Source: Chitinophaga pinensis
GTDB lineage: Bacteria; Bacteroidota; Bacteroidia; UBA7662
Length of the DNA: 64,000 bases
Direction of reading: 5' to 3'
Assembly: GCA_945874665.1 (NCBI GenBank)
Contig: CAMCHJ010000001.1
Coordinates: 468,634 to 532,633, forward strand
Of this stretch, positions 1 through 8,588 are shown piece by piece. The position numbers and the translations under genes were made by a program. The stretch's first letter is position 1, and every line of letters begins with the position of its first letter. The notes under the pieces are model-generated. The model worked only from the letters and a program-made list of their open reading frames with translations. It had not been told where the DNA came from and searched no databases.

Positions 1-295
1 ATTAACTGTGGCGCTCGACATATTGGTAACCGAGGCGCTCAAAAACGAAGGCATTGCGCGAGAATTGGTGAACCGAATTCAGAAACTCCGCAAGGACAGC
101 AATTTTGAAGTGACTGATAAAATTGTGGTATTACTTGAAGATGATGAATATGTGAAGCTCGCTGTAAGTCAATATAAAGCGTATATTTGCAGCGAAATTT
201 TGGCTACGGATCTGGAACTGGTAAAAACCTTTGATACAGCTCCGCAGGAAATTGAAATAGATGAGCGTCCGTTTAAAATTGTAGTAAAACGATAA
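1..295 (+). CDS. ileS: Isoleucyl-tRNA synthetase, C-terminal end (5' part outside window)
   Basis: The reading frame is open from the first bases and ends at a stop at 293-295, leaving about 97 residues. They match the C-terminal tail of Bacteroidota isoleucyl-tRNA synthetase, with the characteristic NEGIARELVNRIQKLRKD stretch followed by FEVTDKI. The enzyme charges tRNA-Ile in the cytoplasm. The catalytic HIGH and KMSKS parts lie upstream of the window. A GTG at 8 could be mistaken for a start, but the frame continues to the window edge, so this is a truncated gene. It is followed after 4 nt by a DksA-like gene and then lspA, an order often seen in this phylum. Confidence 0.9.
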   Translation, partial: LTVALDILVTEALKNEGIARELVNRIQKLRKDSNFEVTDKIVVLLEDDEYVKLAVSQYKAYICSEILATDLELVKTFDTAPQEIEIDERPFKIVVKR

Positions 296-299
296 GGTC

Positions 300-683
300 A
301 TGGATAACAAAGTTGAAAAAAACCGCTACAGCGACGAAGAACTCCAGCAGTTCAAGCAGCTGATACTCGATAAGCTGGATGCAGCTCGCAACGAGTTTAA
401 ATACTACCAGGACCAGCTTTTGCATGCCAATGTGAATGGTACAGAAGACACTTCTAACAGCTATGTAACGCTGGAAGAGGGTTCTGTTACCATGGACAAA
501 GAGCACTACAGCCAGTTGGCATCTCGCCAGCGCAAATTCATCGATCACCTGGAGAATGCACTCATTCGCATCGAAAACAAAACGTACGGCATCTGCCGTG
601 AAACGGGCAAATTAATACCAAAAGAGCGCTTGATGGCTGTGCCGCACGCTACTTTGTCGATGGAAGCCAAGCTCAAGCAATAA
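300..683 (+). CDS. TraR/DksA-family protein with degenerate zinc finger
   Basis: The 127-residue protein has a helical N-terminal half (likely coiled coil, about residues 10-95) and a C-terminal segment YGICRETGKLIPKERL (97-112) that corresponds to the DksA zinc-finger region. Only one cysteine (C99) is present, so the C4 zinc site is not intact; this degenerate form is usual in Bacteroidota. Family members bind RNA polymerase through the secondary channel, but regulation by this one is inference. It starts 4 nt after ileS and ends 10 nt before lspA, so the three genes are probably one transcript. Confidence 0.85.
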   Translation: MDNKVEKNRYSDEELQQFKQLILDKLDAARNEFKYYQDQLLHANVNGTEDTSNSYVTLEEGSVTMDKEHYSQLASRQRKFIDHLENALIRIENKTYGICRETGKLIPKERLMAVPHATLSMEAKLKQ

Positions 684-693
684 TAGCAGCTGT

Positions 694-1302
694 TTGAAGA
701 AGTCACTGATACCTGCATTGGTAATTGGCCTGGTTCTGCTTGTAGACCAGGCTTCTAAGCTTTTGGTAAAAACCCAAATGTTCCTAGGCGAGCATTTTAA
801 CGTGCTTGGCAAATATTTCCAGATCTATTTTATCGAAAACAACGGCATGGCCTTTGGCTACGAGTTTGCCGGTGATTATGGCAAGCTGTTGCTCACCCTG
901 TTTCGCATTGCGGCTGTGGTTTTTTTAGCAGTCATGCTTTACCGCATGGTCCAAAAGCCAGATACCCGCTCGGGTGCACTTGTATCACTTTCCCTCATTT
1001 TGGCCGGGGCGTTGGGCAACATCCTCGACTCGGTATTTTATGGCGTATTGTTTGGCTACGAGCGTATTTTCTACGGTCGCGTGGTAGATATGCTGTATTT
1101 TCCGATGTGGGAAGGCTATTTACCTGATTGGGTGCCGTTTAAAGGGGGCGACTACTTTATCTTTTTTAGACCCGTGTTTAACATCGCGGATATGGCTATT
1201 TCTACGGGCGTAGGCATGTTGTTGGTGTGGCAAAACAGGTATTTTCCCACTGAAAAAAAAGAAGCAAGCACGGATGTGGTGAATGAAGCTGAAAAAGAAT
1301 AA
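694..1302 (+). CDS. lspA: Lipoprotein signal peptidase (SPase II)
   Basis: This inner-membrane aspartic protease removes signal peptides from diacylglyceryl-modified prolipoproteins; several such lipoproteins are encoded nearby (9132-12517, 29145, 51535). The 202-residue protein has four hydrophobic segments, the family motifs NNGMAFG (49-55) and GNILDS (108-113), and the two expected catalytic aspartates in VVDML (D132) and FNIADM (D166). It carries the insertion between them that is common in Bacteroidota LspA. The start is a TTG at 694; no in-frame ATG gives a complete first membrane segment. The stop abuts the stop of the convergent glycosyltransferase with no bases between. Confidence 0.95.
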   Translation: MKKSLIPALVIGLVLLVDQASKLLVKTQMFLGEHFNVLGKYFQIYFIENNGMAFGYEFAGDYGKLLLTLFRIAAVVFLAVMLYRMVQKPDTRSGALVSLSLILAGALGNILDSVFYGVLFGYERIFYGRVVDMLYFPMWEGYLPDWVPFKGGDYFIFFRPVFNIADMAISTGVGMLLVWQNRYFPTEKKEASTDVVNEAEKE

Positions 1303-2073
1303 TCAGCGCGAAAAAAACTGACCTATTTTACGTACAGGTTTCAACCACAATGTAAAAAAGTAAGGACTCAGCCCGTTAACTTTCCAGGCTTTTCGATCCA
1401 TTTTATTAGCAGCCAAACGGTTGCCAAAACTGGCATTGCTTATACCTCCCGCGCGCATGTGGATGATGGTATCGGGTAAATACACGGGTTTTACTTCATG
1501 CTTGTGTATAAAACGCAGCATGAGTTCATAATCAGCGGCACTTTTGAGGTCGAGTCGGAAGGTGCCAAATTGTTGATACAAGCTTTTATGAACAAAAAAG
1601 GTAGGGTGTGGGGGCATCCATCCCCATAAAAAAGAGTTACGCTTATAAGAGCCCGAATGCCATTTACGCAAAGTTTTATGGACACTTTGTGCATCTACAT
1701 AATCTAAATCGGCATACAAAGCCAAAGCATTGTTTTTATCTAAAGTGCGCATTACCTCACTAAGCACTTCGTTGTGCGCATAAAAATCGTCTGCATTCAA
1801 AATCCCAATGTAGTCACCTTCGCACCAGTTAATGCCTTTGTTCATGGCATCGTACAGCCCCTTGTCTGGCGCACTTTTCCAGCGGATGCGCTTTTCAGGA
1901 TGTTGCGCTGCAAATTGTACGATGAGCTCCACGGTCCCGTCGGTAGAGCCACCATCCACCAAAACATGCTCGTAATCGAGATAGTTTTGCTGGGCTACCG
2001 ACCGCAAAGTATCACCTATGGTTGTTACGCTGTTGTAACAAACGGTAATGATGCTCAATCGGGGAGAAGTCAT
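1303..2073 (-). CDS. Glycosyltransferase family 2, last gene of polysaccharide operon
   Basis: This 256-residue GT-A type glycosyltransferase begins with LSIITVCYN (about 6-14), followed by LVDGGSTDGT and NADD, the nucleotide-sugar and metal binding motifs of family 2. It resembles the WcaE-like subgroup with a MNKGI segment after the first motif. The likely role is adding a sugar to a lipid-linked repeat unit at the cytoplasmic face; donor and linkage cannot be read from sequence. The ATG follows the stop of the upstream glycosyltransferase by one base, so the pair is translationally coupled. No hairpin terminator lies beyond its stop, because lspA ends there on the other strand. Confidence 0.88.
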   Translation of the reverse strand: MTSPRLSIITVCYNSVTTIGDTLRSVAQQNYLDYEHVLVDGGSTDGTVELIVQFAAQHPEKRIRWKSAPDKGLYDAMNKGINWCEGDYIGILNADDFYAHNEVLSEVMRTLDKNNALALYADLDYVDAQSVHKTLRKWHSGSYKRNSFLWGWMPPHPTFFVHKSLYQQFGTFRLDLKSAADYELMLRFIHKHEVKPVYLPDTIIHMRAGGISNASFGNRLAANKMDRKAWKVNGLSPYFFTLWLKPVRKIGQFFSR

Positions 2074-2074
2074 A

Positions 2075-2782
2075 TCAACGAAATAAGGTGGTAAAGAGCT
2101 GCCAAACCAATCGAATGCGAAGCAACAGTTGCTGCCTCAAATTTAAACGACTGGCACTAGATGCGGTGCTTGCATTTTTGTCGTGACGTCGGTAATACAA
2201 CAAATTATCGTCTATAAAGACAGTGCTGTGCCACATGTCTGCCACCAAACCAATCCAAATATCGTGCATGCCAATGGGGCGTGGAAAGGGCAGGGCTTTT
2301 TTTAGCACCTCAGCTTTAAAGGCCATGCAGCAGCCTAAATAGCTGTTTCTAACGATGTTGTTTAGAAATCCGGCTTTTGACCCATGGGATTTATAAAAGG
2401 AAGGCTGCAGGGGTTGTAGGTTTTGGTCTACTACCTCGCAATCGTGCACTACCAAACTGCTGCCCTTAAGTGCTTTTAGTATCTGAGCAACTTTATGAGG
2501 CTTCCAAACGTCGTCTTGGTCTGATAGCATGATATAAATACCGCTTGCAGCTTCTAAGGCGCGTTCAAGGTTGTAACTCGGATGCTTTGATTTTGTGCCT
2601 GAAATCACACGGATGCGGTCGTCGTTGAATTCAGCAATGATGGCCAAGGTATTGTCTGTGGAGCCATCGTCAGAAATGATCACCTCATCACTTTCGTCGA
2701 GTTGTATCAAAATGGAGTCTAGCTGCTCCTTCAAAAATTTACCCCCGTTATACACAGGCATGCACACACTGATTCTCTTCAT
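2075..2782 (-). CDS. Glycosyltransferase family 2
   Basis: The 235-residue protein starts with ISVCMPVYNGG (4-14) and carries IISDDGSTDNT and LSDQDDVW, motifs typical of the rhamnosyltransferase-like subgroup of family 2 that has DQDD instead of DADD. It probably transfers a sugar during synthesis of the repeat unit made by this operon. Its ATG overlaps the stop of the Wzy-like gene in an ATGA arrangement (2779-2782). The C-terminus is rich in Leu and Arg and may associate with the membrane. Sugar specificity is unknown. Confidence 0.87.
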   Translation of the reverse strand: MKRISVCMPVYNGGKFLKEQLDSILIQLDESDEVIISDDGSTDNTLAIIAEFNDDRIRVISGTKSKHPSYNLERALEAASGIYIMLSDQDDVWKPHKVAQILKALKGSSLVVHDCEVVDQNLQPLQPSFYKSHGSKAGFLNNIVRNSYLGCCMAFKAEVLKKALPFPRPIGMHDIWIGLVADMWHSTVFIDDNLLYYRRHDKNASTASSASRLNLRQQLLLRIRLVWQLFTTLFR

Positions 2783-4071
2783 TTTTGCACCTCTTTAGGG
2801 GGGATTTGAAGACAAATTAGAGCAATAGCTAACATGCCTAAGCCCATAGGACTGTTGATAAAAGGATTGGTAAGTGAAATCGCAAACATAAAGGCAGCAG
2901 AGATAAAGAACGCAAATGTTTCGTCTTTATAGTTAATCTGCTTGAAATCTCGTCCAATTCGTATATAAAACCGCTTCCAAAGCGATGCAAAGAGCCATGC
3001 CCAAATACTCAAGCCAAGTATGCCTTGTTTGTGAAAAATTTCGAGGTACGATATTTCCATGTGAATGGGCCGCGATGGAATGCCCATGCCGAAGCCATTG
3101 CCAATGAGTATTGATTTGGGAGACAGGTTGTTTTCTACTTCGCCTATTTGAATGATGCGGTCTATGATGGAAGATTCACGTGCCTCAAAACCTTGCGTGA
3201 ACTTACTGGCCATGGCGCGTTGCCAAGGCTTGAGGTCTTTTGCTTGGTATCGCTTCACATGCTTTTCTTGAAAGTGCATGAGTTCAGGGAAATTTTGCTG
3301 CTCAACTTGCTGCACATATACTCCTAGCGAATACAAACTTGTTAACATGAGCACGATGGCCAGCCAACTGATGGTGTTTTTTGAGTCAAAAAAGACTGTA
3401 TAAACAAGGTGAATACCGAAAACCAGGAGCCAAAAACCTCTTGTGAAAGTTAATAGGATGGCTAAATAAATTATAATCACCCAAAAGTACTTGCGAGGAG
3501 TTTTTTCTTGTAGCCAAAAAAAGATGCCAATAGGCAGGAAAATGAAGCCTTTGTAAAAGAACCCTAGGCTCCCTCTAAAGCTCAGTTCTTCCGTAGGCAA
3601 GGCAAGCATGTAAAAGGAGAAGCCATGAAACACTTCAAATCGCCACAACAATAGTAACGATAAATAGCCCACAGCTAAAAAAGCAGCACTCCACTTCAGA
3701 CAAGTGCGTACCAAGGCTACTTCGCGCGCACCAACAATGGCCATGCCATAGAAAAGCAAATTAAACCAATACAAGAGGGGTTTGATGTCAGTTAAAACAA
3801 GCTTCACCGGTGCTCCAGAGAGGAAACCATTGAGGGCAGAAATGCTGGTGACTCCAAAAAACAGCCCTATGAAGAGGTAAATTTCCTTCTGTGGCTTGTA
3901 ATTATTACGCAGTATATCCCACCAAACTACCGCTTGGGTGATGCCAAAAAGCCACATGCGTAAGCTCAACGGCCCTAGGGTTAAAAAACGACCACCACCT
4001 CCCACAAATAGCTCTGTGAGGCTGACAATTAGTAAAATTGTCCGCCAGTTGTATGTACTCCGTTCGTTCAA
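2779..4071 (-). CDS. O-antigen polymerase/ligase-like membrane protein (Wzy type)
   Basis: The 430-residue protein has about ten to twelve hydrophobic segments and a long loop in its C-terminal third containing residues typical of O-antigen polymerase/ligase folds. Wzy proteins join lipid-linked repeat units in the periplasm, which fits the flippase and glycosyltransferases in the same operon. The best start is a TTG at 4071 whose last two bases form part of the TGA stop of the preceding glycosyltransferase (TTGA). A longer frame up to 4215 exists, but that segment overlaps the conserved C-terminus of the glycosyltransferase. Whether it is a polymerase or a ligase cannot be settled here. Confidence 0.8.
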   Translation of the reverse strand: MNERSTYNWRTILLIVSLTELFVGGGGRFLTLGPLSLRMWLFGITQAVVWWDILRNNYKPQKEIYLFIGLFFGVTSISALNGFLSGAPVKLVLTDIKPLLYWFNLLFYGMAIVGAREVALVRTCLKWSAAFLAVGYLSLLLLWRFEVFHGFSFYMLALPTEELSFRGSLGFFYKGFIFLPIGIFFWLQEKTPRKYFWVIIIYLAILLTFTRGFWLLVFGIHLVYTVFFDSKNTISWLAIVLMLTSLYSLGVYVQQVEQQNFPELMHFQEKHVKRYQAKDLKPWQRAMASKFTQGFEARESSIIDRIIQIGEVENNLSPKSILIGNGFGMGIPSRPIHMEISYLEIFHKQGILGLSIWAWLFASLWKRFYIRIGRDFKQINYKDETFAFFISAAFMFAISLTNPFINSPMGLGMLAIALICLQIPPKEVQK

Positions 4072-4907
4072 TATGTGCTTGATGCCCGCGAAAATACCCA
4101 AAAAAATGTAAGACTTTGATATCGTACGCCTAATACAAAGGCACGCCAAAGCATCCAACTCAAAATCGACCAGCGTGGACCGCCAGTGCGGATGAAGGCC
4201 CAGCCATCGCGACAATACACAGTGTATCGGGCTAAACGCTGTTCAAAGGTGGCGCTTTCCACTCCCGATAAGCGGTGTTCTCAGGTAGTCGGTACCAAAA
4301 CGGCCGTTGGAAAGGACTTGCGAAAAAAATAGGTGAATGCTAAATCACTGAAATCCAAGGTTACTGCTGCCCGGTGGCCACCCGCTTGGGTGTAGGCCGA
4401 TAACCTAAGGAGCATGCCAGCGTTAATGGGCGCGAATTCAGTTAAAGCATACAATTCGGGCGGCGCGTTTTCTGCAACCCAAGTACGCCCCCACCGCAAA
4501 GGAGCCGGTGATATTACTTTTGCCTCGTGGTAAATTAAGGGTGTAAAAAGCGGCGTGTCGGGATGCTTTTGAACGGCTTCTTGATAGGCCTCGAACCAAT
4601 CAGCCGCAAAATCACTGTCTTGGTCTAGTAACAGCAACCACGTTGCTCCTAAGTCCGCTGCAACCGCCGCCGCACGTAAATACGCAGCACTTACACCTGG
4701 GTTTTCGGGGTGATGTTCGTAGTGGATGTTGGTGGGGAGGTTGTTGGTGGCAGCTGGACTGTTGTCATACACCAGCCAATGCATGCTGCTGCCAGCTGCG
4801 GTGGCATGCAGCGATTGCCAAGTGCGGCTCTGCTGTGGTGCTTGCCCATAACTAACTAAAACAGCTAGCAATTTTTGAGGAGATATGGTATTTATAAGCC
4901 CAGCCAT
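4068..4907 (-). pseudogene. Glycosyltransferase family 2 gene interrupted by in-frame TGA
   Basis: The frame from ATG 4907 encodes a family-2 glycosyltransferase (AVLVSYGQ near the start, LLLDQDSDF as the metal motif) but hits TGA at 4281-4283 after 208 codons. The same frame continues for 70 more codons to the stop at 4068-4070. The downstream part reads EHRLSGVESATFEQRLARY, then YCRDGWAF and VRYQSLTFF, which is the usual C-terminus of this glycosyltransferase subgroup. A single nonsense codon therefore splits an otherwise intact 279-codon gene. The start overlaps the upstream gene by 16 nt and the distal stop overlaps the Wzy start, so the full span fits the operon architecture. A real mutation, a sequencing error or recoding are all possible. 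Confidence 0.82.
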
Positions 4908-5785
4908 GCCCGCAATTTCCAGAAAAAATACCGCATTCCTTGTCTTTCGGCAAGTGGGTCCTGCAAAAGATGTTGCGCGGCTTTGTAGTTTTTGGCGAGC
5001 ACCAATTGACTGGCTTGTCCTACTAAATGCCGCCCCAAATAATCGTACACTGCCTCCAATTGGGGATGCTGAAGCGCTGCCGCTTGTTGGGCAATGCGCT
5101 TTACAAAAGGCCAAGCTTGGGTTTGCACCTCACTTCGCGTGGCCATATTTAAGGCGTCTTGGTGATAATAGGCGCATACTTTTTTGTCAAATGCTACTGG
5201 ATACTGCAAAGCAATGCGCGCCCACAGGTCTTGATCTTCGCCTATACGCTCTCCCACCGCAAAGCCACCCATACTTTGGCATACCTTTGCATCAATGGCA
5301 ACTGAGGAAGCCGTTGCAACCATATCACCTTTGGTTACTAATTCGAAATAATTGGGCAGATAGCCTCTTGAGAAGTTTTTGGGGAGCGGCTGCTGCGGCG
5401 CTTTAAGTCGGTTTTCCCATTTAAAAGCATAGCCGATAGCATACCAACCTGCCTCGGGAAAATCGTTTATGAGGGCTTGAAGTGTGGTTAAAAAATCGGG
5501 TTCCCAGCTATCATCGGCATCTAAAAACACCATAAAATCGCCCTGGGCTGCGTTTATGCCAGCATTGCGTGCCTGCGACACACCACGTTCATTTATTTGC
5601 AGCAAACGTACTGGGGCACCAAAAGCGGTTGCAAGCGCAGGTCCCGTGTCGGTGCTGCCATTATCCACTACTAAAATCTCAAAAGCGACTGTCTTTTGGG
5701 CTGCTACACTTTCCAAGGTACGCAGGAGGGTAGCTTCTTTATTGTAAAGCGGAATGATTACCGAAAATCGGATGGTGTTATACAT
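4892..5785 (-). CDS. Glycosyltransferase family 2
   Basis: This 297-residue protein begins FSVIIPLYNKE (7-17), then LVVDNGSTD and FLDADDSW, a standard family-2 GT-A catalytic domain, followed by a helical C-terminal region. It probably adds one sugar to the lipid-linked repeat unit at the cytoplasmic membrane. The ATG lies inside the end of the preceding glycosyltransferase (8-nt overlap, 5778-5785), and its own end overlaps the interrupted glycosyltransferase by 16 nt. Substrates cannot be inferred. Confidence 0.9.
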   Translation of the reverse strand: MYNTIRFSVIIPLYNKEATLLRTLESVAAQKTVAFEILVVDNGSTDTGPALATAFGAPVRLLQINERGVSQARNAGINAAQGDFMVFLDADDSWEPDFLTTLQALINDFPEAGWYAIGYAFKWENRLKAPQQPLPKNFSRGYLPNYFELVTKGDMVATASSVAIDAKVCQSMGGFAVGERIGEDQDLWARIALQYPVAFDKKVCAYYHQDALNMATRSEVQTQAWPFVKRIAQQAAALQHPQLEAVYDYLGRHLVGQASQLVLAKNYKAAQHLLQDPLAERQGMRYFFWKLRAWLGL

Positions 5786-6644
5786 ACCACATTTTACTTG
5801 CTGCTTCTCGGTAATAGTTTTTACCAGGTTGAAAGGAGCGCGAAAAATAGAAAAAGCTTAGCAAAAAACGGCAATACAAGCTGGCCATACGTCCATAAAG
5901 CTTTCGGTAATAATACACCCTGCTTTTTTCAAAAAGTAATATTTTGGTGAGGCTCACTTTGTGATCGCTCGTGCCTACGTGGTGCATGATTTGAGGCCCT
6001 TGTAGTAGCACCCGCAACAACCCATGCTGCCGCATTCTAAACTGCCATTCTGTTTCTTCGTAAAAGAGAAAAAATACGGGATCAAAGCCACCCAACTGCT
6101 CATAAGTGCTGCGTGGTAAAAAAAGATCAGCACCTGATACGTAATCAACCATGCTGTAATGCGCTTGCTGGCGCAGTTGCAGCTCATACGGAAAGAAATT
6201 TGCTGGTAACATATCTAACGTGAGGCGAATCAAATCAGGGAAATTTCCGGCACTTACTTCGGGCTGGAGGTTTTGACTGACTAGTGGAAAGCCAAGAACG
6301 CCTACGCCGCTACTGTGCTCGCTTTCAAAAAACGACAAGCCAGCGCCCATGGCATCACCTAGCAGCTCCGTGTCAGGATTCAGCAAAAAAAAGTAGTCAC
6401 CCCTAGCCTGAGCCATTCCTAAGTTATTGGCGCGGCCAAAGCCCAAGTTTCCGCCGGCTTCAATCAATTTCACCCATGGAAATTCTGTACGTAACCAGTG
6501 TACGGTATCATCTTCGGAGGCATTATCCACCACGATCACCTCATCGCGAGCTGCTTGTAGGTAAATCGACAGTTTTTGCAAACAACTTCGCAAATATGCC
6601 GAGCAGTTGTACGAAACAATGATAACACTTACGCGATTACTCAT
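5778..6644 (-). CDS. Glycosyltransferase family 2, rhamnosyltransferase-like
   Basis: The 288-residue protein shows VSVIIVSYNCS (5-15), VVDNASEDDT, GNLGFGRANNLG and LLNPDTEL, the signature set of the WbbL-like family-2 subgroup that often transfers rhamnose or a related deoxysugar. A hydrophobic, aromatic-rich stretch near residues 255-275 may anchor it to the membrane. Its ATG overlaps the methyltransferase stop as ATGA (6641-6644). It takes part in repeat-unit assembly with the neighbouring transferases; the rhamnose assignment is only a family tendency. Confidence 0.88.
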   Translation of the reverse strand: MSNRVSVIIVSYNCSAYLRSCLQKLSIYLQAARDEVIVVDNASEDDTVHWLRTEFPWVKLIEAGGNLGFGRANNLGMAQARGDYFFLLNPDTELLGDAMGAGLSFFESEHSSGVGVLGFPLVSQNLQPEVSAGNFPDLIRLTLDMLPANFFPYELQLRQQAHYSMVDYVSGADLFLPRSTYEQLGGFDPVFFLFYEETEWQFRMRQHGLLRVLLQGPQIMHHVGTSDHKVSLTKILLFEKSRVYYYRKLYGRMASLYCRFLLSFFYFSRSFQPGKNYYREAASKMWYV

Positions 6645-7267
6645 AACTGTGCTACAATGCCATATTGCATGGGTAAAAAATCACGGGTATAACCGAAGGT
6701 CACAGCCGTCATCATCCGCCATTTGAAGCTATCGATGGCATTCAAAGGCGCGCAAGTCTGTACCCGATAGCCACAGTCTTCAAACATTTTGACAATGCTT
6801 TTTTTGGTGAAGAAGCGCATGTGCGTGCGGTCAAGGATGCCCGATTCGGTGTATACCCAGTCTTTGCTTTTAAAAAGCAAGAGGATGTTTTCAGCGAACA
6901 AAAAATTGGGAATGCTGGCGTATACCCGTGCGCCAGGAGCTAAAAAGGGCTGAATGTCGCGTAAAGTTTGCCAAGGATCAACCATGTGTTCGAGTACGTC
7001 GTTAAAAAAAACGGCATCAAAATAGCCTCTGGGGAGCTGTGAACCCACGGCTTCAAAAGTACCGTGGAGTACTTGATGCATGGTCTTGCGTGCTTCAACG
7101 GCTGCCCGCTCATCCATTTCGATGCCCCACGCTTCAGTCCCAAATTGCTGCAACAAAGCGGTAGCAAAGCGACCTTCACCGCAGCCAACATCTAACAAGC
7201 GTTTAGGCGCATGTTGTACCAGGGCCATTACCTCTTCGCGGTTGTGTGTGTAATAGGTTGTATTCAT
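6641..7267 (-). CDS. Class I SAM-dependent methyltransferase
   Basis: The 208-residue protein has motif I LLDVGCGEGRF near residues 25-35 and the downstream FFNDVLEHM segment of the Methyltransf_11/23 type. In this setting it probably methylates a sugar or a lipid-linked intermediate of the polysaccharide. The ATG at 7267 gives an exact ATGA overlap with the flippase stop (7264-7267); a start seven codons upstream would run into the flippase gene and is less likely. The substrate is not identifiable. Confidence 0.85.
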   Translation of the reverse strand: MNTTYYTHNREEVMALVQHAPKRLLDVGCGEGRFATALLQQFGTEAWGIEMDERAAVEARKTMHQVLHGTFEAVGSQLPRGYFDAVFFNDVLEHMVDPWQTLRDIQPFLAPGARVYASIPNFLFAENILLLFKSKDWVYTESGILDRTHMRFFTKKSIVKMFEDCGYRVQTCAPLNAIDSFKWRMMTAVTFGYTRDFLPMQYGIVAQL

Positions 7268-8562
7268 AAGGGTAGGGTGGATTTCCAAATACGTAACTCA
7301 GGGTGCCGCACCTCAGTGCCCCAAATTAACCCCAAAGCTATAACAAGCTCTGCAACTAATAACGATATACCCGTGCCAATTTCTTGTAAGCTGGGCGCGA
7401 GTGCTATATTTAAAAGCACACCAGTGGCGGCCGCGATGACCATTACCCGAGCATACCATTTTTGGCGGTTTGAAGCAAGAAGCATTTGGTAGGAAGGCAT
7501 GTTGAAGGCGATCAAAACCGGCAAAGGAAGGAGGATGTAAAGCAGTCGAAGCACGGCGGTATCGGCATTTCCAGTGATGATTTCGACCAACTGCGGGGCC
7601 AATGCATAAAGTATAAGCACTGCTGAAACAACGCCAAACAGCAACATTGCCAATATTTTCCGAAGAAACTGTCTGATTTGTAACAACCCCTGAGCAGCCA
7701 ATTGGCTTACTTTAGGGTAAATGACCGAAAACAAGGTGCTTAGGCCGAGCCGGAAAACGAGCAATACTTTTTCAACCGCCGCAAACACACCCATATTGCG
7801 GTCACCCGTAAAAAATCCCAAAATTACCAAGGCGCTATTGGTGTAGATGGCTACGCTCAAACTGCTTACAAAAACCGGCCATCCGCTTGTTAAGCTGTGC
7901 CAAATAGCGGTCCAGCTAGGTACAGTGAATTGCAGTCGATAGCGTTGTAGCACAAAAAAAAAGCCCATTGCAGCAGTCAAAAAATGACTGCCTACATAAA
8001 AAAGAATCAAAAGCCAAAGCTGATCTGCCGCGCGAACGAACATAAAGACGAGTAATACATACAAGGCTTTGTTGAAAAAGCTGAGCCAAGCCAAGGTGCG
8101 AAAGGCTTGAACGCCTTGTAAAAACCAAGTGGGGAGCAGCATGTTGGCAGGCACCATCAAAAACACCAATACCCAAAGATCAAAGCTGATTTTTCGGTCT
8201 GGCAACAAGCTGTACAAAAGCAGCAGTGCCAAAAAAGCAGGAATCAGCAACAATACTTGGGTTACCCACTTTACACTAAACATATGCGAAAGCGCTGCAG
8301 GATCGTTTTGCTTCATGGCCACATCTCGGGTGCCAGTAAGCGTTAACCCATAATCTACCAAAACCACCAAAAAGCCTGCAACAGCTAATAAATAATTGAA
8401 GACACCAAAAACCTCAAGCCCCATTACCCGGATAAGGTAGGGTATGGTAAAAAGCGGCATCAACACATTCAAAGCTTGCACGGCCGACATGGAGAAAAAA
8501 TGACCAATTAACGGACTTTGAAATATGCGTAGGGAGTTTTTCAGATAATTGGTATTTTGCAT
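7264..8562 (-). CDS. Wzx-like polysaccharide flippase
   Basis: The 432-residue protein is hydrophobic throughout, with about twelve membrane segments, and has the N-terminal pattern of Wzx/RfbX flippases (LMPLFTIPYLIRVMG near residues 34-48). Such proteins move lipid-linked oligosaccharides across the inner membrane for polymerisation by Wzy. It is the first gene of the operon that runs down to 1303. Only 26 bp separate its ATG from the TTG of the divergent DUF456 gene, so its promoter must lie partly inside that neighbour. A box TAAGTTTA sits one base upstream of the ATG. Confidence 0.88.
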   Translation of the reverse strand: MQNTNYLKNSLRIFQSPLIGHFFSMSAVQALNVLMPLFTIPYLIRVMGLEVFGVFNYLLAVAGFLVVLVDYGLTLTGTRDVAMKQNDPAALSHMFSVKWVTQVLLLIPAFLALLLLYSLLPDRKISFDLWVLVFLMVPANMLLPTWFLQGVQAFRTLAWLSFFNKALYVLLVFMFVRAADQLWLLILFYVGSHFLTAAMGFFFVLQRYRLQFTVPSWTAIWHSLTSGWPVFVSSLSVAIYTNSALVILGFFTGDRNMGVFAAVEKVLLVFRLGLSTLFSVIYPKVSQLAAQGLLQIRQFLRKILAMLLFGVVSAVLILYALAPQLVEIITGNADTAVLRLLYILLPLPVLIAFNMPSYQMLLASNRQKWYARVMVIAAATGVLLNIALAPSLQEIGTGISLLVAELVIALGLIWGTEVRHPELRIWKSTLPL

Positions 8563-8588
8563 GTAAACTTAGTATAATATCCTGCGTT

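Noticed and set aside
4068..4262. A separate small protein starting with GTG at 4262
   Set aside because: It is in the same frame as the preceding glycosyltransferase and carries its expected C-terminus, so it is the distal part of one split gene.
4281..4283. Selenocysteine or other programmed recoding of the TGA
   Set aside because: No selenocysteine insertion element was seen next to the TGA, and homologous transferases have no catalytic residue there. Read-through is not excluded but is not favoured.
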